A DNA stretch of 64,000 nt from Shinella sp. CPCC 101442 (GCF_024704725.1 NZ_JALIQS010000011.1:1-64000); one strand, 5' to 3'; positions 26,679 through 37,172 are shown, numbered from the stretch's first letter. The notes: generated from the letters alone by a model not told the origin. Numbers and translations: made by a program.

Positions 26679-27125
26679 TCAGGATTTCCAGCGCAGGTTG
26701 ACGATGGGGTAGGGGCGACCCGCATCGTCAAGACTGGAACGCCCAGTCGTCTTGAAACCTTTGGACTCGTAGAATTTGCAGGCCTGCGGGTTCTGTTCGT
26801 TGACGTCGACCGTGACGTTGTCTCTCTCCGCCCTGAAATCTTCGAGAAGCATGCTTCCGATCCCCGTTCCGCGGCTGTCTGCGTGGACAAAGAGAGCATC
26901 TATATGGTCGCCCGTTGCAGCAAGAAATCCATGCGCGATGTCGCTATCGTCCACAGCAACGGTAAGCTCAGCGTTTGGAAGGAACTTGTCACGTACCAAG
27001 TCAGCGATCGCCGCCCTGTCCTCGTCCGAAAGGAAGTCGTGGGTTGCCTCGACTGCTGTTTGCCAAATCTCGAAGTTGCGTTGGAGATCGGCGACGCGTG
27101 ATGCCCGGGTGATGTAGGTTGCCAT
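26679..27125 (-). CDS. GNAT family N-acetyltransferase
   Basis: The 148-residue product has the GNAT core, with IDALFVHADSRGTGIGSMLL giving the acetyl-CoA loop (R-G-T-G-I-G) and NPQACKFYESKGFK as motif B. Substrate unknown. The ATG at 27125 gives MATYITRAS, fitting the family start; an upstream ATG at 27170 adds 15 residues of low support. Confidence 0.85.
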   Translation of the reverse strand: MATYITRASRVADLQRNFEIWQTAVEATHDFLSDEDRAAIADLVRDKFLPNAELTVAVDDSDIAHGFLAATGDHIDALFVHADSRGTGIGSMLLEDFRAERDNVTVDVNEQNPQACKFYESKGFKTTGRSSLDDAGRPYPIVNLRWKS

Positions 27126-27196
27126 TGAGAAGGTATCCGATGTTCGCCGTCGATTACCCAAACCCGACACGCGCGGTCAAGCGGGGTGTGATGGCC

Positions 27197-27421
27197 CTAT
27201 TTTACGAGAGCCGTCACCCGCGCCTGGCATTTGTCGCCGTCTTCGGCGCACATTTTATCGCAAGCGCCGACAAGGCAACGGCGCAGGCGTGACAACGTGA
27301 TACTCGCACGATAGCGCTTCACGACGTCTTTCCGGTCCAGCTCGCCGTACATACGGCAACACTTGCATTCGACCGCGATAACCGGACCCTTGAGGGTCCT
27401 GAGCGTTGAATTAGCCTGCAC
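27197..27421 (-). CDS. Small cysteine-rich hypothetical protein
   Basis: The 74-residue product has several cysteines (VECKCCRMYGEL, CLVGACDKMCAEDGDKC), perhaps binding metal. No family recognised. It overlaps the end of the upstream small frame by 11 bases. Confidence 0.45.
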   Translation of the reverse strand: MQANSTLRTLKGPVIAVECKCCRMYGELDRKDVVKRYRASITLSRLRRCLVGACDKMCAEDGDKCQARVTALVK

Positions 27422-27728
27422 GCATATGCCCGCCGCTGAGGAAACTGCAGTCTACTTTGGTCCGGTGTCGTGCGTTTGCGGCGAGCGGCGCAGTGGCGGG
27501 GTCACTGGCGACCACTTTATCTTGATCCGTCGTCCGAGCGGCTTCCATCCGCCTGCGTCGAGAGCTTCGCCCAGCGATCCCGAATAGGCGTTCAAGTCCT
27601 TTCCCGATGGTATAGAGCGCGTCATGGTCGGTGAGCCTCGGCAGATTGAGGTGGAAAATGAACTTCCTCGGCATTTTTGACAAGGCTGCATCTCGCCGTC
27701 GGAAAAAATCTTCAATAACGCCGGTCAC
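27411..27728 (-). pseudogene. Possible frameshifted small gene
   Basis: The 105-residue frame starts well (MPRKFIFHLNLPRLTDHDAL from an internal ATG) but becomes arginine-rich and unnatural after about residue 55. A second frame over the same bases continues with EALDAGGWKPLGRRIKIKWS, which reads as more protein-like. This suggests a frameshift near 27590, either decay or sequencing error. No known family. Confidence 0.35.
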
Positions 27729-27835
27729 TTAGCGCTTCTCCTTAGAGTCCTGATTCATCTAGGCTTTCGACGAAGATGGCCCTCTGTTTGCCTGGGATCG
27801 TCCGATTCAGCCGGCTTGACTCTGCTTTTAGATGG

Positions 27836-27850
27836 GAACAGAAGAAGAAC
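27836..27850 (+). promoter_or_regulatory. LexA (SOS) box upstream of imuA
   Basis: GAAC-N7-GAAC (27836-27839 and 27847-27850) is the exact reverse form of the alphaproteobacterial LexA site GTTC-N7-GTTC, 61 bases before imuA. A possible -35 TTGACT lies at 27816-27821. SOS control of imuA-imuB-dnaE2 is established in related bacteria. Confidence 0.8.
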
Positions 27851-27911
27851 GTCAACCATTTTTCAGGATATGAAGTCCTGTCCAACGCGAACCGAAGGAG
27901 GTCCGTGATCG

Positions 27912-28670
27912 ATGTCGCACGCCCGGACTTCACGGCTAATCGATGATCTACGCGAACGCATCGCCCACCTTGAGGGCGGCTCGACGCGCAAGGCCGCCGT
28001 GTTGCCCTTCGGCGTTCCGGATATCGATGATCGCCTGCCGGGCGGAGGCCTGGTCTGCGGAGCGATCCACGAAGTCGCTGGCGGCGGTTCCGGTACTGTC
28101 GATGGCGCGGCCGCCGCCCTGTTCGCCGCGGGAATAGCCGCGAGGTCAAAAGGAAAGGTCCTCTGGTGCCTGACGCGTCCCGATCTCTTTGCTCCGTCCG
28201 TCTCGCAGGCGGGTTTGCATCCAGATCGCGTTGTTTACTGCGAAGGCGACAAGGACGAGGATGTCCTGGCGTCAATGGAAGAAGGGCTGTCGTTCGGCGG
28301 CTTCGCGGCCGTCGTCGGGGAGCTGGTTCGCCTGCCTATGACAGCTTCCCGACGTCTTCATCTGGCGGCCGAGAAGACGGGGACGATGGGTCTTGTCGTC
28401 AGAAGGTGGCGAAGACAAACCGAGGCATCCGACTACGGGAACCCAACCGCCTCGACGACAAGGTGGCGCGTAAGCGTTCTGCCGTCGGAGCCGCTACCAG
28501 TGGCGGGCGTGGGGAGGGCGCGCTGGCTGGCTGAACTGATGCGGGTCAAAGCGGGCGAGTGTGCCGAGTTCGAAATAGGAGCCACCGATGCCAAGGGTCG
28601 TATCTGTCTACTTCCCGTTTCTGCCGACCGACCGGATACGTCGTCATGGAGAGGGAGCCGTGCCAGCTGA
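27912..28670 (+). CDS. imuA: ImuA, mutasome component
   Basis: The 252-residue product is a RecA/SulA-like accessory protein: it has FGVPDIDDRLPGGGL, GAIHEVAG and LWCLTRPDLFAPS, but no Walker A lysine. In the SOS mutasome ImuA works with ImuB and the polymerase DnaE2 in translesion DNA synthesis. The ribosome binding site GGAGGTCC lies nine bases upstream. It overlaps imuB by 83 bases. Confidence 0.92.
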   Translation: MSHARTSRLIDDLRERIAHLEGGSTRKAAVLPFGVPDIDDRLPGGGLVCGAIHEVAGGGSGTVDGAAAALFAAGIAARSKGKVLWCLTRPDLFAPSVSQAGLHPDRVVYCEGDKDEDVLASMEEGLSFGGFAAVVGELVRLPMTASRRLHLAAEKTGTMGLVVRRWRRQTEASDYGNPTASTTRWRVSVLPSEPLPVAGVGRARWLAELMRVKAGECAEFEIGATDAKGRICLLPVSADRPDTSSWRGSRAS

Positions 28671-30102
28671 CCAGCCTCTTGTCGTCATCTCCCGGTCCGG
28701 GACAAAGCGATGGGTTTCCGCGGCCGACACGGCGGCGCGGAAAGTCGGCCTGCGTATCGGTATGTCGGCGAGCAAGGCGCAGGCCGTCATTGCTGGCCTG
28801 ACGATGATGGATGCCGACCCCGTCGCGGATGCCGCCGCTCTCGAGCGCCTGGCTCTCTGGGCTCTCCGACAATACAGCCCGGTCGTCGCTGTCGATGGTA
28901 CCGACGGCATTGTCATGGACACGGAAGGCGCGGATCATCTTCGTGGCGGCGAGGAGATGATGATCACAGGGCTTGTGAACATGCTCCGCGGGCGTGGCCT
29001 GACGGGGAGGGCCGCAGTGGCGGACACGTGGGGTGCGGCTCACGCGATCGCGCGACTGACGACTGCCGAGACCACGGTCGTTCCCATTGGCGGAGTGGCC
29101 AATGCCGTCGTCGGCCTGCCGATCCATTGCCTTCGCTTGCCACCCGACACTATTCAGCGGTTACATGTCCTTGGCGTGGAAACGGTCGGTGAACTGTCGG
29201 CCATGCCGCGCGCACCGCTGACCCTGCGTTTCGGCCCCGAGCCGGGGAGGCGGCTGGACCAGTTGTTTGGCCGGGTCGCGGAACCGATCGAGCCGCTGCG
29301 GACCCCCGACCTCGTCGTGGTCTCCAAGAACTTCCAGGAACCGATCGGCGCGGCGGAAACGATCGAGAAGTATGTCCGCCGCCTCGTCGGACAACTGACC
29401 GCCGAACTCGAGCAGCGCGGGCTTGGTGTCCGACGGTCTGACCTCGTGATCCATCGCGTCGACAACACCCGCCAGTGCCTGCGGGCTGGCCTTGCCAAGC
29501 CCGTGCGCGATCCCGCCCGTCTATCCAAGCTCCTTTGCGACCGGATCGAAAAGATCGACCCCGGGTTCGGCATCGAGCGTCTGGACCTCGTCGCCGTCAT
29601 GACCGAGGTCCTCGAAGAAAGGCAGGTGGCGTCGTCGCTGATAGAAGAGGATGTCGTCGATATCACGCCCGTCATTGATGTCCTCGCCAACCGGGGTCAG
29701 CGCCTGTATCGCCTGTCGCCCGTCGCATCGGATGTACCCGAACGTTCCGTCATGCGGATCGCGCCCACCGCGCCGGAAACCGGGGCGGACTGGGCCGTGA
29801 AATGGCCGAGGCCCTCGCGCCTGTTCGCGCACCCCGAACGTATCGAGGTCACCGCGCTCCTGCCGGACCAGCCGCCTGCGGTCTTCACCTGGCGTGGCAA
29901 GCGTCGCCGCGTGAAGCGGGCGGACGGACCCGAGCGGATATTCGGCGAATGGTGGCAACGCCCCCGCGAGATGCAGGCGGTTCGCGACTACTTCGTCGTC
30001 GAAGACGAGCAGGGGGAGCGATACTGGGTCTACCGCGCCGGCGATGGCGTCGATCTCGAGACAGGCTCCCATCTCTGGTTCATTCACGGTGTCTTCGGAT
30101 GA
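28588..30102 (+). CDS. imuB: ImuB, Y-family polymerase-like protein
   Basis: The 504-residue protein has a Y-family polymerase fold ([14 protein letters not shown] at the start; a [14 protein letters not shown] region; [20 protein letters not shown] as the helix-hairpin-helix) but lacks usual catalytic carboxylates, as is normal for ImuB. It serves as the hub linking DnaE2 to the beta clamp. Its stop overlaps the dnaE2 start (ATGA). Confidence 0.92.
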   Translation: MPRVVSVYFPFLPTDRIRRHGEGAVPADQPLVVISRSGTKRWVSAADTAARKVGLRIGMSASKAQAVIAGLTMMDADPVADAAALERLALWALRQYSPVVAVDGTDGIVMDTEGADHLRGGEEMMITGLVNMLRGRGLTGRAAVADTWGAAHAIARLTTAETTVVPIGGVANAVVGLPIHCLRLPPDTIQRLHVLGVETVGELSAMPRAPLTLRFGPEPGRRLDQLFGRVAEPIEPLRTPDLVVVSKNFQEPIGAAETIEKYVRRLVGQLTAELEQRGLGVRRSDLVIHRVDNTRQCLRAGLAKPVRDPARLSKLLCDRIEKIDPGFGIERLDLVAVMTEVLEERQVASSLIEEDVVDITPVIDVLANRGQRLYRLSPVASDVPERSVMRIAPTAPETGADWAVKWPRPSRLFAHPERIEVTALLPDQPPAVFTWRGKRRRVKRADGPERIFGEWWQRPREMQAVRDYFVVEDEQGERYWVYRAGDGVDLETGSHLWFIHGVFG

Positions 30103-33100
30103 GGTACGCCGAACTCCAAGTTACCACGCACTTCTCGTTCCTTCGCGGCGCGTCGAGCGCCGAGGAACTGTTCACGAAGGCCGCCGACCTTGGCATCGAC
30201 GCGCTCGGCGTCGTGGACCGCAATAGCCTTGCAGGCATCGTACGCGCATGGGAGGCTGCCAAGACGACGAAGGTCCGTCTTGTCGTCGGCTGCCGTCTCG
30301 ACCTCGCGGACGGCATGTCGATCCTCGTGTACCCGACCGATCGGCCTGCATACTCGCGACTGACCCGCCTGCTGTCGCTTGGGAAATCTCGAGGAGGCAA
30401 GGGCAAGTGCATCCTCGATCTCGCAGACGTTGAAGCATACAGCGAGGGCCTGATCGCTGTCCTTGTCCCGGACGAAGCCGACGATGTCTGCGCGGGACAG
30501 CTACGCAAAATCGCCGCCGTATTCGGTGATCGGGCATATGTGAGCCTCTGCCTTCGTCGTCGCCCCAATGATCGACTTCGTCTGCACAACCTCTCGAACA
30601 TGGCAATCCGGCACAAGGTCAAGACGGTCGTTACCAACGACGTCCTGTTTCATGACCCCAGCCGTCGCCAGCTGCAGGACATCGTGACCTGCATCCGAAA
30701 CCGCACGACGATCGACGACATCGGCTACGACCGCGAGCGCCATGCCGACCGGTTTCTCAAGCTCCCCGAGGAGATGCATCGCCTGTTCTCCGAGTATCCG
30801 GAGGCTTTGGCGCGAACACGGGAGATCGTGGATCGCTGCAAGTTCGATATGTCCGAACTCCAGTACCAGTATCCCGAGGAAGCAATCGTACCGGGTCTCG
30901 ATGCGCAGCAGTCGCTGACGAAATTCACTTGGGAAGGTGCGGCTGACAGATACCCCGAGGGCATCCCCGAGAAAGTCCGCAAGGCTATTCTTCACGAACT
31001 CGAACTGATCCGGGTGATGAAATACGCCCCGTACTTCCTGACCGTCTACAGCATCGTCAGGTTCGCGAGGTCCAAGGATATCCTGTGCCAAGGTAGAGGC
31101 AGCGCGGCGAATTCGGCGGTCTGCTATTGCCTGGGCATCACCTCCATCAATCCCGAGACGGGCGACCTCCTGTTCGAACGCTTCGTATCCATGGAGCGTA
31201 ACGAGCCGCCGGACATCGATGTGGACTTCGAACACAACAGGCGTGAAGAAGTCATCCAGTGGATTTACGAGACCTACGGCCGCTCGAGGTCCGCCCTTTG
31301 CTCGACCGTCACCCGCTACCGGGCGAAGGGCGCGCTGCGCGATGTCGGCAAAGCTCTCGGACTCCCGGAAGACCTGATCGGCCAGCTGTCGTCCGGCATC
31401 TGGGGATGGTCGAAGGATGGCGTTGGCGAGAAGCAGCTCCGCGAGAACAACATGAATGCGTCGGACTACCGTCTCCAGCTCGCACTTGATCTCGCGAGCC
31501 AGCTAATGGGCGCGCCACGACATCTCGGCCAGCATCCCGGCGGTTTCGTCCTCACGCAGGATCGCCTCGACGACCTGGTGCCGATCGAGCCGGCCGCGAT
31601 GGACGACCGACAGGTGGTCGAGTGGGACAAGGACGATATCGAGGCCCTGAAATTCATGAAGGTCGATGTCCTGGCGCTCGGCATGCTCTCGTGCATGGCG
31701 CGCTCGTTCGAGCTGCTCGCCGAGTACAAGGGCGTCTCGATGGGACTGGCCGACATCGAGCAGGAAGACCAGCGGACCTACGCGATGATACGCAAAGCCG
31801 ACACGCTTGGGACTTTTCAGATCGAATCCCGCGCGCAGATGGCCATGCTGCCGCGGCTGAAACCGAGGACATTTTATGATTTGGTCGTGCAGGTGGCGAT
31901 CGTCCGCCCCGGGCCGATCCAGGGCGATATGGTGCATCCCTACCTTCGACGCCGCGAGGGCAAGGAGAAGGTCGAATACCCGACGCCCGAACTGGAAGCC
32001 GTTCTCGGAAAAACCCTCGGAGTACCGCTTTTTCAGGAGTCGGCGATGAAGGTGGCCATGGTCTGCGCCGGGTTCTCTGCGGGCGAGGCGGACCAGCTCA
32101 GGCGTGCCATGGCCACGTTCAAGTTCACGGGCGGGGTCAGCAAATTCAAGGACAAACTGGTCAGCGGAATGGTGAAAAACGGTTACACGGCCGATTTCGC
32201 CGAGAGGACATTCAGCCAGCTCGAGGGATTCGGCAGCTATGGGTTTCCCGAAAGCCACGCTGCGAGTTTTGCTCTCATTGCCTATGCGTCGTCATGGATG
32301 AAATGCTGGCACCCCGACGTCTTCTGCGCCGCCTTGATCAATAGTCAGCCGATGGGGTTCTATTCGGTCGCGCAGATCGTCACCGACGCCCGGCAGCACG
32401 GTGTCGAAGTCCGCCCCGTCTGCGTAAACGCTTCAAGATGGGATTGCACGATGGAGCGGATCGGGGAGACGGACCGTTTCGCCGTTCGCCTCGGCATGCG
32501 GGTGGTGAAAGGACTTTCGCAGAACGACGCCGCGAGGATCGTCCTCGCCCGCGCGGATCACCCCTTCGAAAGCGCGGACGATATGTGGAGGCGTTCGGGC
32601 GTGCCGACGGCAAGCCTGGTGAAACTTGCGGAAGCCGACGCATTTCTGCCGTCCCTGAAACTCGAACGCCGTCAGGCGCTATGGGACATCAAAGCGCTGC
32701 GCGATGAGCCACTGGAACTCTGGGCAGCCGCCGCCAAGCGGGAGGCGCGGACGGTTTCCGAAACGCAGGAACCCGAGGTCATCCTGAAATCGATGACGGA
32801 GGGCAGAGAAGTTGTCGAGGACTATTCCCACACCGGGCTGACCCTAAGGGCGCACCCGATGTCCTTCCTGCGCGACGACCTCAAGGCCAAGCGGATTGTC
32901 ACGTGCGCAGAAGCTATGAGCGAGAGAGACGGGAGGTGGCTTTGGACAGCAGGCCTTGTCCTCGTCAGGCAGCGCCCGGGTTCGGCCAAGGGCGTCATGT
33001 TCCTAACATTGGAAGACGAAACGGGGATCGTGAATGCCGTCGTATGGCCGTCATTGTTCGAACGCCAGCGACGGGTGCTGATGACGGCGTCCATGATGGG

Positions 33101-33359
33101 CATCCACGGTAAGATTCAGCGGGAAGGCGAGGTCGTCCATCTGGTTGCCCAGCGGCTGTTCGACTTCTCGAGCGACCTATCAAGCCTGGGTGAACGGGAC
33201 GGGGACTTCCCCCTCCCGCATGGCCGCGGCGATCAAGTCAAATACGGGGGCGGGCCTGACCTGCGGGACAATCCGAAACCTGCGGTGCAGGCTCGGGATA
33301 TATACGTCCCCGATCTGCACATCGATACGCTTAAAGTGCGGTCCCGGAATTTCCACTGA
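30099..33359 (+). CDS. dnaE2: DnaE2, error-prone DNA polymerase III alpha
   Basis: This 1,086-residue C-family polymerase begins with the PHP domain ([20 protein letters not shown]), continues with the palm ([18 protein letters not shown], then [19 protein letters not shown]), the finger block ([20 protein letters not shown]) and an OB-fold near the end. Length matches DnaE2, not the replicative DnaE1. It performs mutagenic synthesis past lesions together with ImuA and ImuB. The start is the ATG overlapping the imuB stop; the open frame extends upstream inside imuB without family match. Confidence 0.95.
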   Translation: MRYAELQVTTHFSFLRGASSAEELFTKAADLGIDALGVVDRNSLAGIVRAWEAAKTTKVRLVVGCRLDLADGMSILVYPTDRPAYSRLTRLLSLGKSRGGKGKCILDLADVEAYSEGLIAVLVPDEADDVCAGQLRKIAAVFGDRAYVSLCLRRRPNDRLRLHNLSNMAIRHKVKTVVTNDVLFHDPSRRQLQDIVTCIRNRTTIDDIGYDRERHADRFLKLPEEMHRLFSEYPEALARTREIVDRCKFDMSELQYQYPEEAIVPGLDAQQSLTKFTWEGAADRYPEGIPEKVRKAILHELELIRVMKYAPYFLTVYSIVRFARSKDILCQGRGSAANSAVCYCLGITSINPETGDLLFERFVSMERNEPPDIDVDFEHNRREEVIQWIYETYGRSRSALCSTVTRYRAKGALRDVGKALGLPEDLIGQLSSGIWGWSKDGVGEKQLRENNMNASDYRLQLALDLASQLMGAPRHLGQHPGGFVLTQDRLDDLVPIEPAAMDDRQVVEWDKDDIEALKFMKVDVLALGMLSCMARSFELLAEYKGVSMGLADIEQEDQRTYAMIRKADTLGTFQIESRAQMAMLPRLKPRTFYDLVVQVAIVRPGPIQGDMVHPYLRRREGKEKVEYPTPELEAVLGKTLGVPLFQESAMKVAMVCAGFSAGEADQLRRAMATFKFTGGVSKFKDKLVSGMVKNGYTADFAERTFSQLEGFGSYGFPESHAASFALIAYASSWMKCWHPDVFCAALINSQPMGFYSVAQIVTDARQHGVEVRPVCVNASRWDCTMERIGETDRFAVRLGMRVVKGLSQNDAARIVLARADHPFESADDMWRRSGVPTASLVKLAEADAFLPSLKLERRQALWDIKALRDEPLELWAAAAKREARTVSETQEPEVILKSMTEGREVVEDYSHTGLTLRAHPMSFLRDDLKAKRIVTCAEAMSERDGRWLWTAGLVLVRQRPGSAKGVMFLTLEDETGIVNAVVWPSLFERQRRVLMTASMMGIHGKIQREGEVVHLVAQRLFDFSSDLSSLGERDGDFPLPHGRGDQVKYGGGPDLRDNPKPAVQARDIYVPDLHIDTLKVRSRNFH

Positions 33360-33374
33360 CGGCGGCATGCGGTC

Positions 33375-34157
33375 CTAAGCCGACATTGCGTCACTGGCCT
33401 TTGTCGTCAGCTCTTCCGCCAAACGCTCTATCCCATCTTGATCCCTGTTCCAGTTGTCGCCGACTTCACCAAGATACGCCCGCTTCGCGTAATCCAATAT
33501 CAAGGCGCTTCGATCACTGAGTTGGGGTATTGCCCAGCTGGCAGCTTCGTCCTTGCTGACGAAGGTGCCGTTTCTCGCAGTGTACCAAATTCGTGCCAGT
33601 GTCAGCAGAACATTGCGGGTATCCTCGCGAACTGCTCCCATCAATTCAGGGAGCAGTTCGCGCATGGCGTTTCGAATGTCGCTCACTGGAATCATGGGCA
33701 GAACTGCATCTCGATCCGGTCCGAATAGCGCGATAGCTTCTTGTTGGGCTTGGGCCAGAACGAGCGTGAATTCAACATTCTGCACCGGCATAGGCGTCTC
33801 GCCTGCCTCAAGAGCATCACGAAGCCATTCACCAAATATGAACTCGGCTCGGGCTGGAAAATGCCCTGAGGCCAGGTCGGGGCGGGTGAAGACCATGACT
33901 TCGAGACAGCGCAGGCCCCCCGGCGCTGACGGATGGCGACCAGAAAGCTTGAGGAGCGACGAAAGAAGCGTCGTTCTTTCGCTCTGGGTCATTTGACGAT
34001 CGATGACCGCAAGCAGGTCGATATCGCTTTGAGGCCGAAGCCCCGCGGAAACTGCCGAGCCATGCAGATAGACCGCACGCAGGCAGTCTTCGAGGCTGTC
34101 GTGCAGCGCTGCCAATGCGGCCGGGACTTGCTCAGATTGGTTCAGCACTGACTGCAT
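33375..34157 (-). CDS. AadA-like aminoglycoside nucleotidyltransferase
   Basis: The 260-residue product has the nucleotidyltransferase motif HGSAVSAGLRPQSDIDLLAV with Asp45 and Asp47 as metal ligands, and the AadA-type C-terminal helical domain (MRELLPELMGAVREDTRNVL, then WAIPQL). Length equals the ANT(3'')-Ia enzymes that adenylylate streptomycin and spectinomycin. Whether this homologue confers resistance cannot be told from sequence. It is convergent with dnaE2. Confidence 0.8.
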   Translation of the reverse strand: MQSVLNQSEQVPAALAALHDSLEDCLRAVYLHGSAVSAGLRPQSDIDLLAVIDRQMTQSERTTLLSSLLKLSGRHPSAPGGLRCLEVMVFTRPDLASGHFPARAEFIFGEWLRDALEAGETPMPVQNVEFTLVLAQAQQEAIALFGPDRDAVLPMIPVSDIRNAMRELLPELMGAVREDTRNVLLTLARIWYTARNGTFVSKDEAASWAIPQLSDRSALILDYAKRAYLGEVGDNWNRDQDGIERLAEELTTKASDAMSA

Positions 34158-34282
34158 CGCAACTCCATTTCGACGTGAATACTATATCAAAACGTGTGAC
34201 CGCAATTGGCGCTTAGGCGTGGCGATCGCCGCCAGCCCCAACCGGTGTCTTACTGCCACGTTCAACGTCCACCAATGCGGCT

Positions 34283-34777
34283 TCAGTGAGCAGCCATCTT
34301 GATAAGGACCGTTGTCACGAGTTTTGCAGGGTCAGCTTCAATCGAAGGATTGTTTTCGTGTACTTCAAGTCGGCAGGCGAAACGCTCCCCGCGGGGTGTC
34401 TTCTCGACATCCCACTTGACACCTGTCTCCTTTGCCCAGCCGATCAGCATAGCCGTCGCATCGTAGAGGCCGTCATAAGACCCCGTATATGTCATGCTAA
34501 CGAACCGGCCTTGCGGTAACGTCCCGCTCACGAGGCGTCCGGTAAGCGGGATCGCGGCATCCGTCGTCATTCCAACCTCTATTTCGAGCTTGGGCATGTC
34601 GATGAGGTTGAATTTCACGAATTCCATTCCGTCCGGTTCAACACCCGCCCTTTTGAATGCATCGAACAGTTCGTCGAACGCGGGGTCCATCTCCTCGGCG
34701 AAAGGGATCGTTACCGGAAGGCGGACGGCAACGTATGGTTTAGGTCCGAGCTCGATAGTTTGCGGCATCGTCAACAT
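34283..34777 (-). CDS. GyrI-like small-molecule-binding protein
   Basis: The 164-residue product matches the GyrI/AraC-effector-binding fold: KPYVAVRLPVTIPFAEEM, then LEIEVGMTT, and GRFVSMTYTGSYDGLYDA. Such stand-alone domains bind ligands or sequester drugs. The ATG at 34777 follows GAGGAGAGAG and is preferred to one at 34804. Confidence 0.8.
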   Translation of the reverse strand: MLTMPQTIELGPKPYVAVRLPVTIPFAEEMDPAFDELFDAFKRAGVEPDGMEFVKFNLIDMPKLEIEVGMTTDAAIPLTGRLVSGTLPQGRFVSMTYTGSYDGLYDATAMLIGWAKETGVKWDVEKTPRGERFACRLEVHENNPSIEADPAKLVTTVLIKMAAH

Positions 34778-35009
34778 GATCTCTCTCCTCAAATACTTGA
34801 TCAAGGACGAACGAGGAGACCGTGAACCGACACCGCAATGCGATTAGTCGCGAGGTCGAACATGGGGTGGCCCGAGGGCGGCATCGGGCCCACACGCACG
34901 CCTGATCCGTGAGATCAACAGGGTTCCTCCACCATGATCGCCATGGATCGCGCGGATTAACTGCCGGCCCGCAAGAAGGCGGCCGACCCGCCGTCCGTGT
35001 TGTAGGCCG

Positions 35010-35678
35010 CTACCGCAGCAACCCCGCGCTGTCGAATTCGGCCCAGTCATCCAGGGATGGGGACAGGTCCTCCGACTTCCCGCTCACCGCCGATTTCCTA
35101 GCCCGCTTTTTCAAAGAGCGTGTCAGCTTCGCCTTATACGCCGCCCGACGCCTGTTTTCCGCCGCAGCCGCGATGTCGTCCTCTCGCCACTCGTCGACCG
35201 TACCGTTGTTCAGGAGTTCCTCTACGACACGGGGGTCGAAGACGTGGAAGGTAATCTGCTTGGCACGCCCCGCCAGTCGCACGGTCCGCGTTCCGGCGCT
35301 GGGGAGGCGTCCGTCGGCGAGCCAGCGGTGCCTCTCGCCCTGCTTGATTGTCAGGATGTCCTGGATTTCCCGCGGAATGACCGGCAGGCTTTCGATGTCT
35401 TTCATGGCCGTCGAAACTATACCGACGGCCGCCTGAAACTCGGTTTTAGCCGACGACGGCATCGTGAGCACGATCTCGCCGCTCTCGAGAACGAGCGACT
35501 TCCTCGACGACATGGGCAGCCTTGCGCGCAGCTCCAGCAGAGTGCCCTTCGCGCGCACCGCTGATCCTAGAGTGGCGGCAGGGGTCAAGGTCCACGTCCT
35601 CAGGAGTTCGATATCGCTGGGTTTGTCTTTCGTCATACGGGAGAAATGTGTGCCGATGCGGGTGAAGTCAACGAGCAT
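35010..35678 (-). CDS. Hypothetical protein, basic C-terminus
   Basis: The 222-residue product is unrecognised. It has a compact N-terminal half and a Lys/Arg-rich stretch near residues 175-200 (RRRAAYKAKLTRSLKKRARK) that may bind DNA. The start overlaps the previous gene's stop by 11 bases; a later ATG at 35636 is possible. The 232 bases from 34778 to 35009 hold no supported gene. Confidence 0.55.
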   Translation of the reverse strand: MLVDFTRIGTHFSRMTKDKPSDIELLRTWTLTPAATLGSAVRAKGTLLELRARLPMSSRKSLVLESGEIVLTMPSSAKTEFQAAVGIVSTAMKDIESLPVIPREIQDILTIKQGERHRWLADGRLPSAGTRTVRLAGRAKQITFHVFDPRVVEELLNNGTVDEWREDDIAAAAENRRRAAYKAKLTRSLKKRARKSAVSGKSEDLSPSLDDWAEFDSAGLLR

Positions 35679-35988
35679 CGGCGAGCCGGGAATACCAGCC
35701 GACGTAAGGCGTGTTCTTGATCATATGTCGATTGAGATCGGGTGTTCCGTCGTGCCACCACACCGGGCCGCGCTCGCCAAGAGCGACCTTTGCATCGTCT
35801 ACTCGTCTGCGGGCCTTCGCGATCTCGTCCGAGTTTCCCTTCGCGTCCCGCACAGCGCGGCGCGCGGACATGAGGTCGTTGACCAGGCGCTGACGGTCGT
35901 CCTCGGCGAGCGCGGGGTTGCTCTTGCGCCAGAGGCGGCCGCGTACGACGAAATATCTGCCGTCTGGCGTATCGGGGTACTTGCTCAC
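35668..35988 (-). CDS. Conserved-looking hypothetical protein
   Basis: The 106-residue product reads SKYPDTPDGRYFVVRGRLWR at the start, followed by a helical basic middle and HDGTPDLNRHMIKNTPYVGW at the end. I recall similar small proteins in rhizobial stress loci but give no function. The GTG start at 35988 is chosen because AGGAGG lies six bases upstream. Confidence 0.65.
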   Translation of the reverse strand: MSKYPDTPDGRYFVVRGRLWRKSNPALAEDDRQRLVNDLMSARRAVRDAKGNSDEIAKARRRVDDAKVALGERGPVWWHDGTPDLNRHMIKNTPYVGWYSRLADAR

Positions 35989-36008
35989 GTCAACCTCCTG
36001 TCTTCGTA

Positions 36009-36033
36009 GGAACTTTCCAGTGAGCCATAGGTT
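36009..36033 (+). promoter_or_regulatory. GGAAC-N16-GGTT stress-type promoter candidate
   Basis: GGAAC at 36009-36013, 16-base spacer, GGTT at 36030-36033, about 150 bases ahead of the 36186-37380 gene group on the same strand. It is the fourth occurrence of this pattern in the island. Confidence 0.45.
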
Positions 36034-36185
36034 TCCATGCACGAGGTCGCGGCGTGTCAAGCCGACGCGATGGGGATGGTGAACACGGTGATTTTTCGGC
36101 TTTCTCACCGTGGCCAACGAATAGGCAGGCGAGCGCCCCACCCATCCGCCGCGATCTCGACTATGAATCAATGGAGGACAGACCC

Positions 36186-36362
36186 ATGTCGAAACGCGAG
36201 CTAATCGATACCGGAACCGACAAGCGCTACGTGCGCCGGGACGAGGACGGCAAGTTCAAGGAATCCGTGGATGTCAGCCGTTCCTTGTCGGCTGACAAGC
36301 GGCATGACGCCAAGCACGAGGCCAAATCGGGCGAAGGTGACAAAGGCGATCGCAAGCGCTGA
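36186..36362 (+). CDS. Small hydrophilic protein
   Basis: The 58-residue product (MSKRELIDTGTDKRYVRRDE ...) is very polar. GGAGGAC just upstream selects the ATG at 36186. It lies four bases before the exonuclease III gene and shares its transcript. Similar small proteins occur in rhizobial stress operons, function unknown. Confidence 0.6.
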   Translation: MSKRELIDTGTDKRYVRRDEDGKFKESVDVSRSLSADKRHDAKHEAKSGEGDKGDRKR

Positions 36363-36365
36363 TCC

Positions 36366-37172
36366 GTGAAAATCGCGACCTACAATGTCAACGGGGTCAA
36401 TGGTCGCCTCGAAGTCCTCTTACGCTGGCTCGACGAGGCGTCTCCCGATGTCGTGTGTCTTCAGGAGTTGAAAGCCCCGGACGCCAAATTTCCAGCGAAG
36501 GCGATAGAAGCCGCAGGGTACGGCGCTGTTTGGCATGGCCAGAAGAGCTGGAACGGTGTCGCCATCCTGGCGAAGGGATCAGAGCCTCTGTTGACACGTA
36601 AAGGCCTGCCGGATGATCTGGACGACAGTCAGAGCCGCTACATCGAGGCAGCTGTCGAGGGCATGGTAATCGGATGCCTCTATCTTCCGAACGGCAATCC
36701 GTACCCGGGTTCCAAATTCGAATACAAGCTTGCCTGGTTCAAACGCCTTGCGGACTACGCCGCCGAGCTTCTGGAGCTCGAAGTGCCTGTCATCCTCGCG
36801 GGCGATTACAATGTCATGCCGACAGAGCTGGACGTTTACAAACCAGAGCGATGGCTAGACGACGCCCTGTTTCGCATCGAGGTCCGCGGAGCCTTTCGTG
36901 AACTTGTCGGCCAGGGCTGGGTAGATGCAGTCAGGCACCTCCATCCAAGTGAGCGCATCTATACGTTCTGGGACTATTTCAGGAATGCCTACGCGCGAGA
37001 TGCTGGTCTGCGCATAGACCACTTCCTTATCAGTCCCGATGTCGCCGCTCGCCTTTCAAAAGCGGGCGTCGATAAGCATGTACGCGGGTGGGAGCATACG
37101 AGCGACCACGCCCCAGTGTGGATCGAACTCTCGAATAACCGGACGGCAAGGAGAAAACGCAATGGTCGATGA
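36366..37172 (+). CDS. xth: Exonuclease III family AP endonuclease
   Basis: The 268-residue product has the full endonuclease/exonuclease/phosphatase core: KIATYNVNGVNGR, CLQELKA with the metal Glu, GDYNVMP, DHFLISP, and SDHAPVWIEL with the catalytic His. It nicks DNA at abasic sites and trims 3' ends, acting in base-excision repair. It starts with GTG. This is probably an extra copy in addition to a core xth gene, which would lie outside the window. Confidence 0.9.
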   Translation: MKIATYNVNGVNGRLEVLLRWLDEASPDVVCLQELKAPDAKFPAKAIEAAGYGAVWHGQKSWNGVAILAKGSEPLLTRKGLPDDLDDSQSRYIEAAVEGMVIGCLYLPNGNPYPGSKFEYKLAWFKRLADYAAELLELEVPVILAGDYNVMPTELDVYKPERWLDDALFRIEVRGAFRELVGQGWVDAVRHLHPSERIYTFWDYFRNAYARDAGLRIDHFLISPDVAARLSKAGVDKHVRGWEHTSDHAPVWIELSNNRTARRKRNGR

